From the NCBI GenBank assembly GCA_026686845.1, contig JAIVEN010000023.1, positions 14,898,001 to 14,962,000 of the forward strand: DNA of 64,000 nt. The letters run 5' to 3'. Shown piece by piece: positions 47,272 through 58,713 of this stretch (the first letter of the stretch is position 1; each line of letters begins with the position of its first letter). The notes under the pieces were generated by a model. The model did not search any database. It saw only the letters and a program-made list of their open reading frames with translations, and had not been told where the DNA came from. This stretch comes from Adenanthera pavonina (lineage: Eukaryota; Streptophyta; Magnoliopsida; Fabales; Fabaceae). A program made the position numbers and the translations under genes.

Positions 47272-47990
47272 TCTATTGGGATTGTACAGGTAATAATTAA
47301 AATAATATATTTTAAATAAATAATATAAATTTAAATAAATAATATAAATTATTAATATATTATCCATCACAGATAAATTATTAATAGATTTCATAACTTA
47401 ATATTTAAATATAAATAAGTTAATATTAATCTATAATCACATTTTGAGTTTAAATTAGTTAACTAATAATCTATTATTATATTATTTATTAAGTAAATTT
47501 ATAATTTTTAATAATTATATATCATAATAATGTTTATATAATATTATGATATAAAAAGAACAAATATTTTATACTAAAAATTTTGTTATTCTGGCTATTA
47601 AAAAAGGTTTTAAAAAAATTTTAAAAAAATAAAATTATGATCAATTCAAACTAGTTCACAACTGATTCAGCTAGTTCCCACTAGTTCCAAAATTTGCCCA
47701 TTGTAACATATAACCAAACTGAACCTGATTTTGATTCCGATCAAATTAGTCAATCCAATGCAATTCTGGCAACACCCGATAAATTCAATATATATATATA
47801 TATATATGTATAGTACTCCTATTCTCTAAAATATATTGGGAAATAAGAACTATTACTATAATCCAATATATATATATATAAACAGATGGAGTTAATTCGC
47901 CTAATTAGTTAGGTAAATCGTGAGATATTTACAGTAAACAAATTAAATGTGAAATAGAAGTGATAAGTGACTGAGAACTCATTTCTCGGT
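47272..47990. other. AT-rich spacer before the long inverted repeat
   Basis: Nothing recognised apart from short AT runs near 47792-47810 and 47866-47880. Confidence 0.4.
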
Positions 47991-49310
47991 ATTTGTATGA
48001 GTCCAGAACCTCTGCTGTACAGAAGACATGTTTCGCATCTACATCCACTGAAGACGATGTCATACTGCTATTAAAAAAAAAATGTTGCCATCATCACTAC
48101 CCTTCATCATCATCTTCTTCTTCATTCTCATCAACCCCACTTCTTCTCATTTTCTATCCGATTTAATTTAATTTTAATCTTTTAATTTTATTTAACTATT
48201 CCCCCCCATTTCTAGCACATATTTTAAATTAACCTAAATAAAAGTGTACGCAGATTTTTAATTTATAAAGTTATATTTAGTTTTTTAAAATATGTATTAT
48301 TTCAACCAATTTTATAAAAATTTGTGATAATAATAAAAATAAATTGCTTCCAGTAGTGATTGAGTCAAGTGTAAATAACTTAATTCCCCTTAAGTAATGT
48401 TGAAGATTTTGAATCTTATAAATTAAAAAAAAATCACGTTATAAGATTTATCTTCAATTAAACATGATAATATTTAAATATAATCTAATAGTAGTTGTAT
48501 AAAAAATTGCTAATAAATTTACAAAATACAAACAATATGACTTATTCTCAAACTCCATACTCCCTTTGATCCCATTTATAAAAAAAATATTTTATGAGTA
48601 TTAAGAAAACTAATTTTATCTAGTTAAAACTAATAATTTGTCTCACATTTTAAGGTTATTCTAAAATCACCTACACCTAATTTAATACTAATTTGAATTA
48701 TAAATATATTTAATATTTCTTTCATATAATTAATAAAAGGTAATTTTTGAAAAAAAAATTAATTCATCATTAACTCTTTTTTTTCCTTATATTTACTTCG
48801 TATCTAATACTATTGTGTTAGATTTAAATATTATCATGTTTAATTGAATGTAGCTCTTATAACATAATTTTTCCTATTCAAAATGTTTGAAATCCTCAAC
48901 ATTACTTAAGAGGAATCCAATTATTTACATTTGACTCAATCACCACATGTAGCAATTTACTTTTATAACTATCACCAACTTTTTATAAAACTGGTTGAAA
49001 TAATACATAATTTTAAAAACTAAATATAATTTTATAAATTAATATCGTGCACTTTTATTTAGTTTAATTTAATATATGTGCTAAAAATGGTGGGGAATAC
49101 TTTAATAAAAATCAAAATTAAAATTTAAAATTAAATTAAATCGGATAGAAAAGAACAAGAAGTGGGGTTGATGAGAATGAAAAAGAAGAAGATGACGAAG
49201 AGTAGTGATGATGACAACTTTGTTTTTTAGCAGTACGACGTTGTCTTCAGTGGATGCAGGCGCGAAGCATGTCTTCTATGCAGTGGAGGTTTGAGACTCA
49301 TATTTGTATA
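47991..49310. repeat. Long inverted repeat, arms about 500 bp, spacer about 310 bp
   Basis: The inverse of 47991-48498 aligns with 48808-49310 almost throughout: matching blocks include TTAAATATTATCATGTTTAA, CAACATTACTTAAG, TTGACTCAATCAC, TTGGTTGAAATAATACATA, AATTAAATCGGATAGAAAA and AAGTGGGGTTGATGAGAATG. No transposase is encoded. The left arm contains an ATG frame on the + strand (48081 onwards) starting MLPSSLPFIIIFFFILINP, which looks like a secretory signal peptide and stops after 29 codons. The other arm carries the same stretch with its ATG lost. It may be a foldback transposon that captured an exon or a hairpin-RNA locus. Class unknown. Confidence 0.75.
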
Positions 49311-51639
49311 CATAGCAAATCAAATTAAGAGTGTTCTACCTTCTCAATTAGAGAAAGATTAATTTTCCGTACTTGTGAGAAATACTTACTATATTTTTTT
49401 CTGCCAACAAAAAGTAAAGAAATACTCTTACTATATGAGACAAAAAATAAAAAGTAGTAACTAGAAGAATAATAAGAAGAGGAGGAGGACTAGGAGGAGG
49501 AGGAGAAAAGAAAAAGACAAGTAAAACGAAGACTAGGAAGCGCTTGGAGAGGGTGGGGATTAGGAGGGCATGGGAGCTGTTAAAATGGACTTCAATCTAC
49601 ATGTTAATCTGTTTTATGGTACTTTTTGGACTAAGAAAATTGGAACTCATATTGAAATAGTCGTTTTCCAACTAAAACTATTTAACTTGCAGGTTAAGCA
49701 AGTTAATTCATCAAACTTGCAGGTTAGCCTATTTAACATATTTTCTTTTCTATTCAGATTAATTTTTTTTTTCTTCATGTGTATTTTATTTAATATTGGA
49801 ATTGTCTCATATTCGAAATTATAATTGTCCTATACTTCATATTTAATGTTGTTAAACTGTAATACTTACATAAATAATAATTAGTATGTGTTAATGTATT
49901 TTGATAAATTTATAATTTATATAGTTTTCATTTCTAATTTAATTATAACCAATCATATTTTTTTATTATTTAAATTGATGATTGAGGTTATTATTGAAAT
50001 GATTAAAAAATTAGGAATATATATATATATATATGGTGGGTTAACCCCCAACCCACTTTAACAATTATAGGTCGGGTAAATCCTAGACCGCCAAAAAATG
50101 GGTTGACCTGCATCTAGCCTGTAGCGTGTCAATCCATTTTGGGGCGAGGTAGGCCATTTCCAACTCTAGATGAGCTAGTGTAGAGAATATTGAACCAAGA
50201 TAGATAATACAAAACCTGATATTGTAAACTATGCGGCCCATGAGAATTTGCGGAAAGCAAAAAATTTATTTGTGCTCTGCTCTGTGGACACACCTTTTGA
50301 ATATTAGTACGAGATAGTCAGTATAAGGAGAGAAAAGATTAGTATAAGATATAAACTTGATCTATAATTATTTCCTCATATATCACATCCACTCTGGAAT
50401 ATTGAAATGAAGCACCTATAAAAGTTGTTCATGCCAACACAACGATCTCATCTTCTCACCCACCAACCCAACCTTACCCTCCAAGTCAACCTCTCGGCTC
50501 TAGTGTGTGTGGTTAGGTGGCAGATGGAGGGCCGCTCTTGTCCATGCATATCTTCCTCCTCTTCTTTCCTATTCCATTCAATCAACACCCTTGCACACAA
50601 CTATTATTTTTTAAAATAAAACAGTAGTCTGATTGGAAAAAAAAACTATAAAGCTTTATTTGAAATAAAAAAAGAAAAAAATTATGAGAGAAAATAAGAA
50701 AAAACTTAACCAAATAAATGGTTATCCAAGTTTTTTCTTATTTTCTTTCTTAATTTTTTTTGTCCCACTAGTTTCTCCTAAGCTAAATAAAAGGTAAAAT
50801 AATAATATCTAAACATAAGTTTGCCTCTCAGCTCTGCTTTTCCATTCACAAACCAGTATTCTTATCTCGCTTTTGTAATAGCGGGCGCGTGAGCTCCATC
50901 GATTGGAAAACAGGGGCTTCGATTGAAATTGCTGAGAGAGAGATTGACCAACTTAGAGCTTATATCTTGTTCACTTATATGTGAATATGTGATGTGCTAT
51001 TCTCTCTTTATTTTTTGACTGCTTGGGGGCACACATCTCGAAGATGTCGCCATTCCAATTATCATGCCTTCGGATCTCCTATATAATTTTCTCCCCATTT
51101 ATTTACTCCTCCATTTCCTTGTATTTGCCGTTTAACATTTTACTGCACTAATTAAAAAAACAATTAATATGTTAATTTTTTTTAAATTTTATTTAATAAA
51201 TTAATTAATTAATGCTATTATTGACTTTCAAAATTGTATATAAGAGCATGACTGAAAAAATAATAATTAATATTATTTTAAAACTTTAAAATAATAGATA
51301 ATTAAAAATAATAATTTTCTTAAAAATAATCGTTAAAAAGATATGGAAAGAGTAATCACTTCATCTACTATTAATATTTATGAATATTTCCCTCCCCTCT
51401 TTCTTTCCTTTTCTTAAAATCCAGAAAATCCCTTTCCTTGTATTCCAACTAGCATTGCACTCATACGTTTCACATGATAGTTTCTTAAATATGTAGTAGT
51501 AAAAACTATCATATACAATGAAAAACACTAAACCATTAGGTCTAAGCAAATATGTTCTAGAATCTATATATGAAAAATATTATACAATCAAATAGTAAGA
51601 GCAATATGGATATAAAAATAAAAATTATTAATCTATATT
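49311..51639. other. Intergenic, no genes seen
   Basis: No conserved coding sequence. An AT run lies near 50014-50034, followed by a short GC-richer block with GGGTTAACCC/CAACCC words (50036-50180) that may be a DNA-transposon end. A perfect hairpin at 50689-50746 is listed separately. Confidence 0.4.
50689..50746. repeat. Perfect 19-bp hairpin, 20-base loop
   Basis: The left arm AGAAAATAAGAAAAAACTT (50689-50707) is exactly complementary to 50728-50746. Low sequence complexity reduces its weight. Confidence 0.7.
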
Positions 51640-52765
51640 ATTGAAGACTTCTCTTTAAACTACATTCAAGGTTTTGTTTCTTGGCCTACCATATTGATCT
51701 GAAGTTAATATTTTCAAACCTTTTCTGCTTCTCATATATGACACTACAAAATATTAATTGTCCATACGTGAAGATTGGTTTAGAAAGGTATAAGCCAAAA
51801 TTATACAAACTTTATCCCAAACTTATTGCAAATGATAACATGATAGAGAATTATCACTTACGCATATTAAATGGGAGCCGTGAATTAGAAAGGGTGATAG
51901 TAATTCTAGTGTATGTGCCCCTTATAAATAGGACCAAACATCATTCTTGCCTTAAGAACATGCTTACTAGTCGTAATTACAATAAGCCATGTATTATTGC
52001 CTAAACCTAATGATTTGTCAATAGTTCGTATCAATATAACTGGTGCACCAACTTTGACTTGTATAGAGTGATTTAGGAATTCCAAACATAAATATAGAAT
52101 TAAGAAACTGTGTAGAATGAACATCATCAATATAATTAATGTTTTCATCCTACCCTTGATACACTATCAAAACTCAAGTACATCACATCTTCGTGAGGGA
52201 GTAGAGATAACATGTATTGGTTATAGATAACATGTTTTGGTTTACATTATTTACTACTAGTAAGGTGGGAGCCAAAATTATTCTATCTCTTAAGTAACAT
52301 GGGTTGTTGAGATTGTTAAGTAAGTTAAGATATGTGAACTGGACAATACATTAAATTGAATCATCCTACGCATATAAAGAAGATTTGGTGGGATTGTAAA
52401 TTTTATTTCTCCTTGATTGTTTAACTCAGTGGTTTCCATCATCTATGGAAATGATAATTATCTACTATAGCCTTCTGAAGTTGATGCTAATAACCTCATG
52501 TTTATTGTCAATCTTAACACCTTAAAATCTCTCCATATATAAGATAAATTAAAGGCTACAAATACAATGTCCTCTCTAGATCCTCTTGGGATAACTAGAA
52601 GTATCTGTCTGGAATCTCCACCAAACACTAGAACCTTCCCTCCAAATGTCATGTTGGCAAGATTTGGGTTTTGTAGCTTTACTATATCCTTCATGCTTCG
52701 GTCAAGGGCCTTAAAACAATATTTGTGTACCATCGGTGCTTCATCCCAAATGATCAATGATGTAT
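51640..52765 (-). pseudogene. Helitron PIF1-type helicase relic, C-terminal two thirds
   Basis: On the minus strand, from 52765 down: TSLIIWDEAPMVHKYCFKAL (Walker B, helicase motif II), GGKVLVFGGDSRQILLVIP (motif III), then near 52060-52000 SIQVKVGAPVILIRTIDKSL, and near 51700 a degraded RKGLKILT end. This is the order of plant Helitron PIF1-like helicases. Stops and frameshifts are present. The coding sequence is cut at 52765 by the gypsy element, and its upstream part resumes at 63363 on the far side. Confidence 0.85.
52761..52765. repeat. Target-site duplication TGTAT, left
   Basis: TGTAT directly before the 5' LTR, identical to 63363-63367 directly after the 3' LTR; five bases is the Ty3/gypsy length. 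Confidence 0.9.
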
Positions 52766-53032
52766 TGTTAATCATACCAAATTACATCATTTCAGCACAT
52801 TTTCCTTGAGTTGCGCATTCATATATGTACATACTTGATACTCAGGATAGGAAAATATGGTGTAATCCTAATAATGCATGATAGTATATTTTTGCATTAT
52901 TATGCATTAGTTTATACCCGGAAAAGATTTTAAATCCTCTTCTTTTTTGTAGGAATTTTGGGAGAGCAATGGAACGGCCCCTTGGAGATCAAAGGAGTGA
53001 GAAAGGAGGGAAGATGCTTCTGGAGAATCCAC

Positions 53033-53135
53033 GCCGCGGTCGAAAGAATGAAGCCGCGGCCGCATGCAGACAGAGCAGAAAGATAAGTAAGCCCAACTCA
53101 CTATGCCGCCGCGGCCACGATCCTATAGCCGCGGC
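53033..53135. repeat. Two paired-octamer GC palindrome modules in the 5' LTR
   Basis: Module L1: GCCGCGGT (53033-53040) and GCCGCGGC (53053-53060). Module L2: GCCGCGGC at 53108-53115 and 53128-53135. Both have 12 bases between octamers (20 bp start to start), and the modules are 75 bp apart. They lie in U3, about 460-560 bp before the TATA box. Confidence 0.9.
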
Positions 53136-53593
53136 GATAACCCCTCGTCAGCAAAACGCAAAGCTTCACTCGAACGCTGGATTCTTAAGGGGGAGGAGAG
53201 CTAGGGCACGGGAGAGTCGGAGAAGTCATTCTGGGGAGCTTGGGTATGCTGGCATTTGATTCTTTGAAGGAGCTCGAAGCTAGGATTTGAAGTTCCGGGC
53301 AGATTTCAGCATCATTCCTTGATTCTCTTGCATCTACTTCCTCCTCGTTTCACTTTTGTTCAAAAATGATATCGATTGAGATATATGTTTTGATGATGTT
53401 GTTGAACATGAGTGGCTAGTGTTCATTTCTAAGATTATTCTGAACTCTTGCATGGATTGAACACTCATGTCTCTATTATAATTGTAATTAATGCAATCGT
53501 TATGTTGATTTAACTCTACTCTTAATGCTTCTTATTGTTTGGCCATCAATAAGATTGTTTAGTTTATTTAAGTTATGCTTGAGAAAGTTAGCT

Positions 53594-53600
53594 TATATAA
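53594..53600 (+). promoter_or_regulatory. TATA box in the 5' LTR
   Basis: TATATAA followed by AGAACTTGAG; the only strong TATA candidate in the middle of the LTR. The identical copy in the 3' LTR is at 62824-62830. Confidence 0.55.
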
Positions 53601-54138
53601 AGAACTTGAGTTGGGTCGTATGAGAACTTGAATCTTGCTTTGCTGAGTGACAAGTTGTGTTAGTGGGATAGAGATATACTCATTAACCTCATATAGTCAC
53701 TTAGGATTTGGATTGAATACGAAGGGTTCATTAATTAGAAAGAGATTATCTAATTAATCACACTAACAGCTATTTGGAGATTCGAGAGAGCATAAATAGT
53801 TAAATTGATGTCCTGACTAACATAACCTTGCATTAAGAACAATTGTAAAAAGGGTTTAAGTGGGTATTCATGAAATACAAGGGGAATGAATAATCCTAGA
53901 TCTCCTTGAATTCTTAAAGTTCTCAGTGTTCGTGTTGCTAATTTTGTACGCTTGTCTTCATAGTTGAAGTTAATTGAATAGTGAACTTCTAAATTACTTT
54001 GCTGAAATTAATCGGAAATGCGATGTCCAATGTTTGACCGCTTTTTAATCTAAGTCCCTATGAGAACGATACTCATTCATCGCTTTACTATACCTCGGCC
54101 CATACGCTTGCGGTATAACCTGGTGGTGAACAAGTTTT

Positions 54139-54156
54139 TGGCGCCGCTGCCGGGGA
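54139..54156 (+). other. Primer-binding site, tRNA-Asp type
   Basis: TGGCGCCGCTGCCGGGGA begins six bases after the 5' LTR. The complement of the 3' end of plant tRNA-Asp (recalled) would be TGGCGCCGTTGCCGGGGA, so 17 of 18 bases match. Confidence 0.85.
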
Positions 54157-54327
54157 CTTAGTATCAAAAGTTCTTTGGTCAACCTTAGACTAGTGTTAGT
54201 AGATTAAGTTTGAGTGTAGATAGGAAAATAGATACTTTGTGTAGTTTAGATTCACACACCTTATATTTTTGTTATTAGCTTGATACTTGTTTTCTGTTTT
54301 GGGTTTGTAGGTACCTACTTCACGCGC

Positions 54328-55848
54328 ATGCAGGGCTTGGATCCCGACAGATTTGAAGTGATTCTCGAGGGTGAGAATATCTTTGAGGGAGACACTCCTA
54401 ATACTCATACTCCTGAGCCTCAAGAAACTCCAACCATGAATGAGGGCGAGGCGGATGAAAATGACGTCCGGACTCTTGATGATTTCATTAGTAGAGAGAA
54501 TGAAGGCTATCACTCTAGTATCCGCATGCCGGATATCCAAGCTCGGAACTTTGAAGTCAAGCAAACGATGCTACAGTTGCTACAAATGAATGGGCAATTT
54601 GGTGGAACATACTCGGAGGATCCCAACGCTCATTTGACTACTTTTGTGGAGGTGTGCGATTCATTCAAACAAAATGGTGTTTCTAAGGATGCATTGAGAT
54701 TGAGGCTCTTCCCCTTGTCATTAAAAGATAAAGCAAAGGCATGGCTCAATTCCCTTCCAGAGCAATCTCTTGATACGTGGGATGAGTTATCAAGGAGATT
54801 CAGAGCGAGATTTTTTCCTCGGGGCCGTAGAGCCTCTCTTCGGGGTGAACTTCTATCTTTTGAGCAAGAACCGGGTGAACTCTTCCATGAAGCCTGGGAG
54901 CGATTTAAAGATAAAATGAAGCAATGCTCCAATCACGCACAGCAAAAATGGGTGTTACTTGAAGCTTTTTGGAATGGCCTTGATGATGATTCCTTGAATA
55001 TGCTAGATGCAGCATCTAATGGGACTATTGGCAACATGACAGTTAATGAGCTCTACAAGTTGTATGAGAATCTTGCTGCAAACACAATGCAGAAGGCCAA
55101 TAGAAGAAGAACCATAAAGAAGAAAGATTATTCACAAGCCTCTAACTCCACGAATGAAATCCTAGATCATTTGAATGCTTTGAATCGGAGGTTTGACAAT
55201 TTGGAGATGCAAGTAAAGAGAGGAAATACCATGGGGGTAAATGTCATTCAATCCCCCATGGGATGTGAACAATGCGGAGAAGGACATGTCACGGAGCAAT
55301 GTCCTTATGCTATGGAGAATGTGAATTACTTGAACAACTTTCAAAGAGGGCCAAACAATCCGCAAAACAATCCTTTCTCACAAACCTACAATCCGGGGTG
55401 GCGAAATCACCCTAACTTCTCTTGGAGTCAAGGACAAAAGGTGAATCAACCCTCCTCATCCGGCATACGACCTAACCATCCTCCCGGTTTCCAACCTCAA
55501 GCTAGGCAATTTCCCATTAAGGAGGAAGAATCGAAAATGGAGAAAATGTTGTCTCAAATTCTAGCCAACCAAGAAACTGCAAGAGCAGAGACCAAGGCCA
55601 CTTTTGCAATACATGAGACGGCAATTAAGAATCTTGAAAGGCAAATGGGTAGTATGGCTTCTCAATTGAATGCTTTGCAAAAAGGTGGGCTACCTAGTGA
55701 CACAATTCCTAATCCAAGGAGAGAGGGCAAGGAGGAATGTAAGGCGGTCACCTTGAGGAGTGGTAAACAATTGCTTGAAGTCATTGATCCTAGGGTGAAC
55801 TATGGGTCAGAGAAAAGACAAGGTATTCCACCCCATTTATTATGCTAG
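54328..55848 (+). CDS. gag polyprotein of the gypsy element (506 codons)
   Basis: Open from the ATG at 54328 (MQGLDPDRFEV) to the stop at 55846-55848. The frame further upstream has no ATG. It encodes the capsid protein that packages element RNA. The retrotransposon gag domain spans roughly residues 75-250 (KAWLNSLPEQSLDTWDELSR, RFFPRGRRASLRGELLSFEQ, FWNGLDDDSLNML). A nucleic-acid-binding zinc knuckle with the shortened spacing CX2CX3HX4C (CEQCGEGHVTEQC) begins near residue 313. A Gln/Asn/Pro-rich linker and the lineage-typical end KAVTLRSGKQLLEVIDPRV follow. The last few codons (after about 55800) come from the deletion junction and are read out of frame relative to pol, so the natural gag-protease transition is lost. 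No internal stop. Confidence 0.92.
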   Translation: MQGLDPDRFEVILEGENIFEGDTPNTHTPEPQETPTMNEGEADENDVRTLDDFISRENEGYHSSIRMPDIQARNFEVKQTMLQLLQMNGQFGGTYSEDPNAHLTTFVEVCDSFKQNGVSKDALRLRLFPLSLKDKAKAWLNSLPEQSLDTWDELSRRFRARFFPRGRRASLRGELLSFEQEPGELFHEAWERFKDKMKQCSNHAQQKWVLLEAFWNGLDDDSLNMLDAASNGTIGNMTVNELYKLYENLAANTMQKANRRRTIKKKDYSQASNSTNEILDHLNALNRRFDNLEMQVKRGNTMGVNVIQSPMGCEQCGEGHVTEQCPYAMENVNYLNNFQRGPNNPQNNPFSQTYNPGWRNHPNFSWSQGQKVNQPSSSGIRPNHPPGFQPQARQFPIKEEESKMEKMLSQILANQETARAETKATFAIHETAIKNLERQMGSMASQLNALQKGGLPSDTIPNPRREGKEECKAVTLRSGKQLLEVIDPRVNYGSEKRQGIPPHLLC

Positions 55849-56989
55849 CAAAACTCTTGATGATGCTCAAGAGAATTACACTACCACAGAGAAGGAGATG
55901 CTAGCTGTAGTGTTTGCTTTTGGCAAATTCAGGCCATATCTTGTTGGTGCTAAGGTAACAGTATTCACAGATCACTCCGCCATTAAGTATCTGTTTAGCA
56001 AGAAGGAGTCAAAGGGGCGGTTGATAAGATGGGTTTTATTGCTGCAAGAGTTTGACTTAGAGATTGTTGACAAAAAGGGCTCAGAAAACCAAGTAGCGGA
56101 TCATCTATCTAGATTGGACAGCAATGCACAAGTTGATGATGAAGGTGCTATTCATGAGAAATTTCCTGATGAACAACTTTTTGCTGTTGAGGATGTAGTG
56201 GATCCGTGGTATGCTGACATTGTAAACTATTTAGCATGTGAAGTGACTCCCCCTGATTTGAAGCTCTATCAATTGAAGAAATTCCTTCATGAAGTGAAAT
56301 ACTACATCTGGGATGAGCCGTACCTCTTTAGGCGATGTGCGGATTCATTGATTAGACGGTGTGTCCCAGAGAGTGAGCAACAAGCGATACTTCATGGCTG
56401 CCATGATTCTGAATATGGAGGACATTTTGGGGGGGAGAAAACAGCAGCCAAGGTGCTTCAATGTGGTTTCTTCTGGCCAACTCTATTCAAAGACTCGTAC
56501 GAGTTTGTGCTTAAATGCGATAGATGTCAAAGAGTGGGGAACATCTCTAGGAGGAATGAAATGCCACTCACCAACATATTAGAAGTAGAGTTATTTGATG
56601 TTTGGGGGATAGACTTTATGGGACTACTTCCCAAGTCCTTTAATAATCAATATATTCTCGTGGCAGTGGATTATGTCTCCAAATGGGTGGAAGCCACCGC
56701 TTGTGTGGCCAATGATGCTAAAACGGTGATTAAGTTCTTGAAGAAGCACATCTTCACCAAATTTGGGACCCCAAGAGCCATTATCAGTGATGGTGGGACT
56801 CACTTCTGTAACAACCAATTTCGGGCACTCTTGAGAAAATATGGTGTAAAGCACAAGGTGGCCCTCGCATACCATCCTCAGTCTAATGGGCAAGCTGAAA
56901 TTTCAAATCGAGAGATCAAGACCATTCTTGAGAAGACTGTGGGTGTAACAAGAAAGGATTGGGCTACTAAACTTGATGATGCATTGTAG
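55802..56989 (+). pseudogene. pol remnant: truncated RNase H plus integrase, ends at a nonsense codon
   Basis: Begins directly at the deletion junction, overlapping the end of gag in another frame. RNase H is present from the strand carrying IYYASKTL, with TEKEMLAVVFA and VFTDHSAIKYL, but its first catalytic Asp segment, the whole RT and the protease are absent. Integrase follows: an HHCC zinc-binding module (about 56389-56530, ending CDRCQR), then the catalytic core with Asp codons at 56612-56614 and 56789-56791 and Glu at 56897-56899, a correct D,D35E spacing. A TAG at 56987-56989 then cuts the frame, and the same frame resumes at once. A TGG to TAG change is the simplest cause. Confidence 0.92.
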
Positions 56990-57490
56990 GCATATCGCAC
57001 AGCCTATAAAACTCCCATTGGGATGTCACCATACCGACTTGTATTTGGCAAGGCTTGTCACTTGCCCATAGAGTTGGAGCACAATGCTTATTGGGCCATA
57101 AAAAGGCTAAATTTTGATCTAAAAGCTACTGGTGAAAGAAGATTACTGCAGTTGAATGAACTTGAAGAATTTCGTCTCAATGCTTACGAAAACTCAAGGT
57201 TGTATAAGGAGAGAACAAAGAAGCTGCATGATCAGAGAATTCTACCCAAAGCATTTGCACCAGGCCAAAAAGTGCTCTTATACAAGTCAAGGCTCAAATT
57301 GTTTCCAGGCAAGCTCAAATCTAGGTGGTCCGGACCATTCACTGTGGTTCAAACTTTTTTTCATGGAGCTGTGGAACTTGAAGGACAAGATGGTGCGAAA
57401 TTCAAGGTCAATGGACAGAGACTAAAGCATTATTGGGGAGGAGATGTGGATCGTCAAACCTCCACCCTCCATCTGTCGGAGCATAGCTAG
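56990..57490 (+). pseudogene. Integrase C-terminal part downstream of the nonsense codon
   Basis: Same frame as the preceding remnant. Encodes AYRTAYKTPIGMSPYRLVFG, the usual end of the plant gypsy integrase core, then a C-terminal DNA-binding region with SRWSGPFTVV (GPF/Y-type motif), and stops at 57488-57490. No separate start would be expected; it is part of pol. Confidence 0.9.
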
Positions 57491-57999
57491 AGTGGTGAAG
57501 AGTCGGGCTGGCGACTATAAAACTAGCGCTTCTTGGGAGGCAACCCAAGTTCGGTAACTTTTATCTAGTTGTTGTGTTAGTTATGTGTTATGTGCAGTAG
57601 GTTTTCTATTTGTTCTTGATTTTATTGTAGGAAGGGTAAGTGCAGCCATTTTGGACCCCAAAGAAACAAATTCACGACAAAGAGCAAAGAAATACTGAAT
57701 TGAAGATGGCATATAAATAGGGGGTTCACTAAACTCAACTCTCATTTGAAATCCTATTTTTGCAAGTTTGGTAGACTGATTTTTGAGCAATTTAAGGAAC
57801 AATCAATGCTGAACCTGAACAATTGTGCATGAGTGAAAATTGCTGAGATGTAGTGATGGAATTGAATAGAATTTGGAATATTTCATATGCTTTTGGTTGC
57901 CCTAGTGTGCCTATCTTAACTGTTGTAAGCATGGATGAGGTGAGGAATGTGTTTCATTTGTGTGTGTTTGCTGCTGCTTAGCTGGTAGGTTCAGAAGGA
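57491..57999 (+). other. Non-coding spacer after pol
   Basis: No conserved coding sequence; GC content rises toward the palindrome array. Confidence 0.5.
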
Positions 58000-58300
58000 A
58001 TTTCACGTCGCGGCTCAAGAACTAAGGCTGCGGCTAAAAAATTCCAGAGACGTGAAATTCTGGGCATGCCCACGCCGCGGCCCAGGAACCATAGCCGCGG
58101 CGTAAAAGATACAGAGAGGGCCTCAAATTTGGTGTACCACGCCGCGGCCCCTTAACCAAGGCCGCGACTTCAAAAATCCAGAGGGGGGGGCACACTTTGA
58201 TTGTCTCGCCGCGGCCCCATAACCATAGCCGCGGCTTTGTGCTCCCAGTGGCTTATGAACCACGAGTTTCACCGCCGCCATATATTTTGAGCCGCGGCGA
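58000..58300 (+). repeat. Array of five paired-octamer GC palindrome modules, about 67-bp period
   Basis: Modules start at 58007, 58074, 58141, 58208 and 58271, that is steps of 67, 67, 67 and 63 bp. In each, two copies of GCCGCGGC or a 1-2 base variant (GTCGCGGC/GCTGCGGC, GCCGCGGC/GCCGCGGC, GCCGCGGC/GCCGCGAC, GCCGCGGC/GCCGCGGC, ACCGCCGC/GCCGCGGC) are spaced by exactly 12 bases. The sequence between modules is only weakly alike (CCAGAG words), so this is an old tandem repeat in which the paired octamers are the best-kept part. The same module occurs twice in each LTR. Confidence 0.9.
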
Positions 58301-58713
58301 GACCTGACAGAAGACTAAAAAGAAAGCCTTCCCCGCGTGTTCTAAACCCTAAATTACTTTTATCTCTTCGAGCCGCAGCTTCTCTCCTCACCTCCATCTC
58401 CGGCCTCCATTTCCTGTCCCCTCAATCCCTCACCGAAATCCAACCGAAACCACCTCACCCCCTCTCCCTCGAACTTCATCACCCCCCTCACCTCCGAACC
58501 CATACCTGCACTATCCCATTCCCTCGTCATTCTTCCTTCGCCGCATCCTCTTGTCCCCTCCAAATTCCCAACCACCGCAGCCTATTTCGGTCTTGGCTAA
58601 TCTCGGTGCTCCTCATCCACCTTCCTCCTCCATTTCCTCGGGCTCTGCAGGTTTGTGGTAGCGTTGGCCATCCTTGGCTCTCTCACCTTCCTTGCTTCTC
58701 TGTGCCATTTTAG
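58301..58713 (+). other. Pyrimidine-rich leader-like segment before a predicted intron
   Basis: Starts near TTCTAAACCCTAAATTAC and is strongly C/T-rich (58370-58640), like a plant 5' UTR. It ends at 58713 with ATTTTAG before GTAACGCG, a plausible splice donor. It may be the leader of a subgenomic mRNA for the downstream frame. Confidence 0.4.

Larger units (their letters stand above)
52766..54132 (+). repeat. 5' LTR of the gypsy element
   Basis: 1367 bp, TGTTAATCATACC...GGTGGTGAACA. A TATATAA box lies at 53594-53600, so U3 is about 860 bp. Compared with the 3' LTR there are 12 substitutions, all transitions, and no indels. A 96-codon frame at 52969-53259 is open in both LTRs, but this follows from their recent common origin. 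Confidence 0.97.

Noticed and set aside
48556..48740. Stowaway-like MITE in the spacer of the long inverted repeat
   Set aside because: Only a left-end-like CTCCCTTTGATCCCATTTAT is seen; no matching right end.
52969..53259. 96-codon frame open in both LTRs (also 62199-62489)
   Set aside because: Its presence in both LTRs follows from their recent duplication. It resembles no known protein and runs through the palindrome modules.
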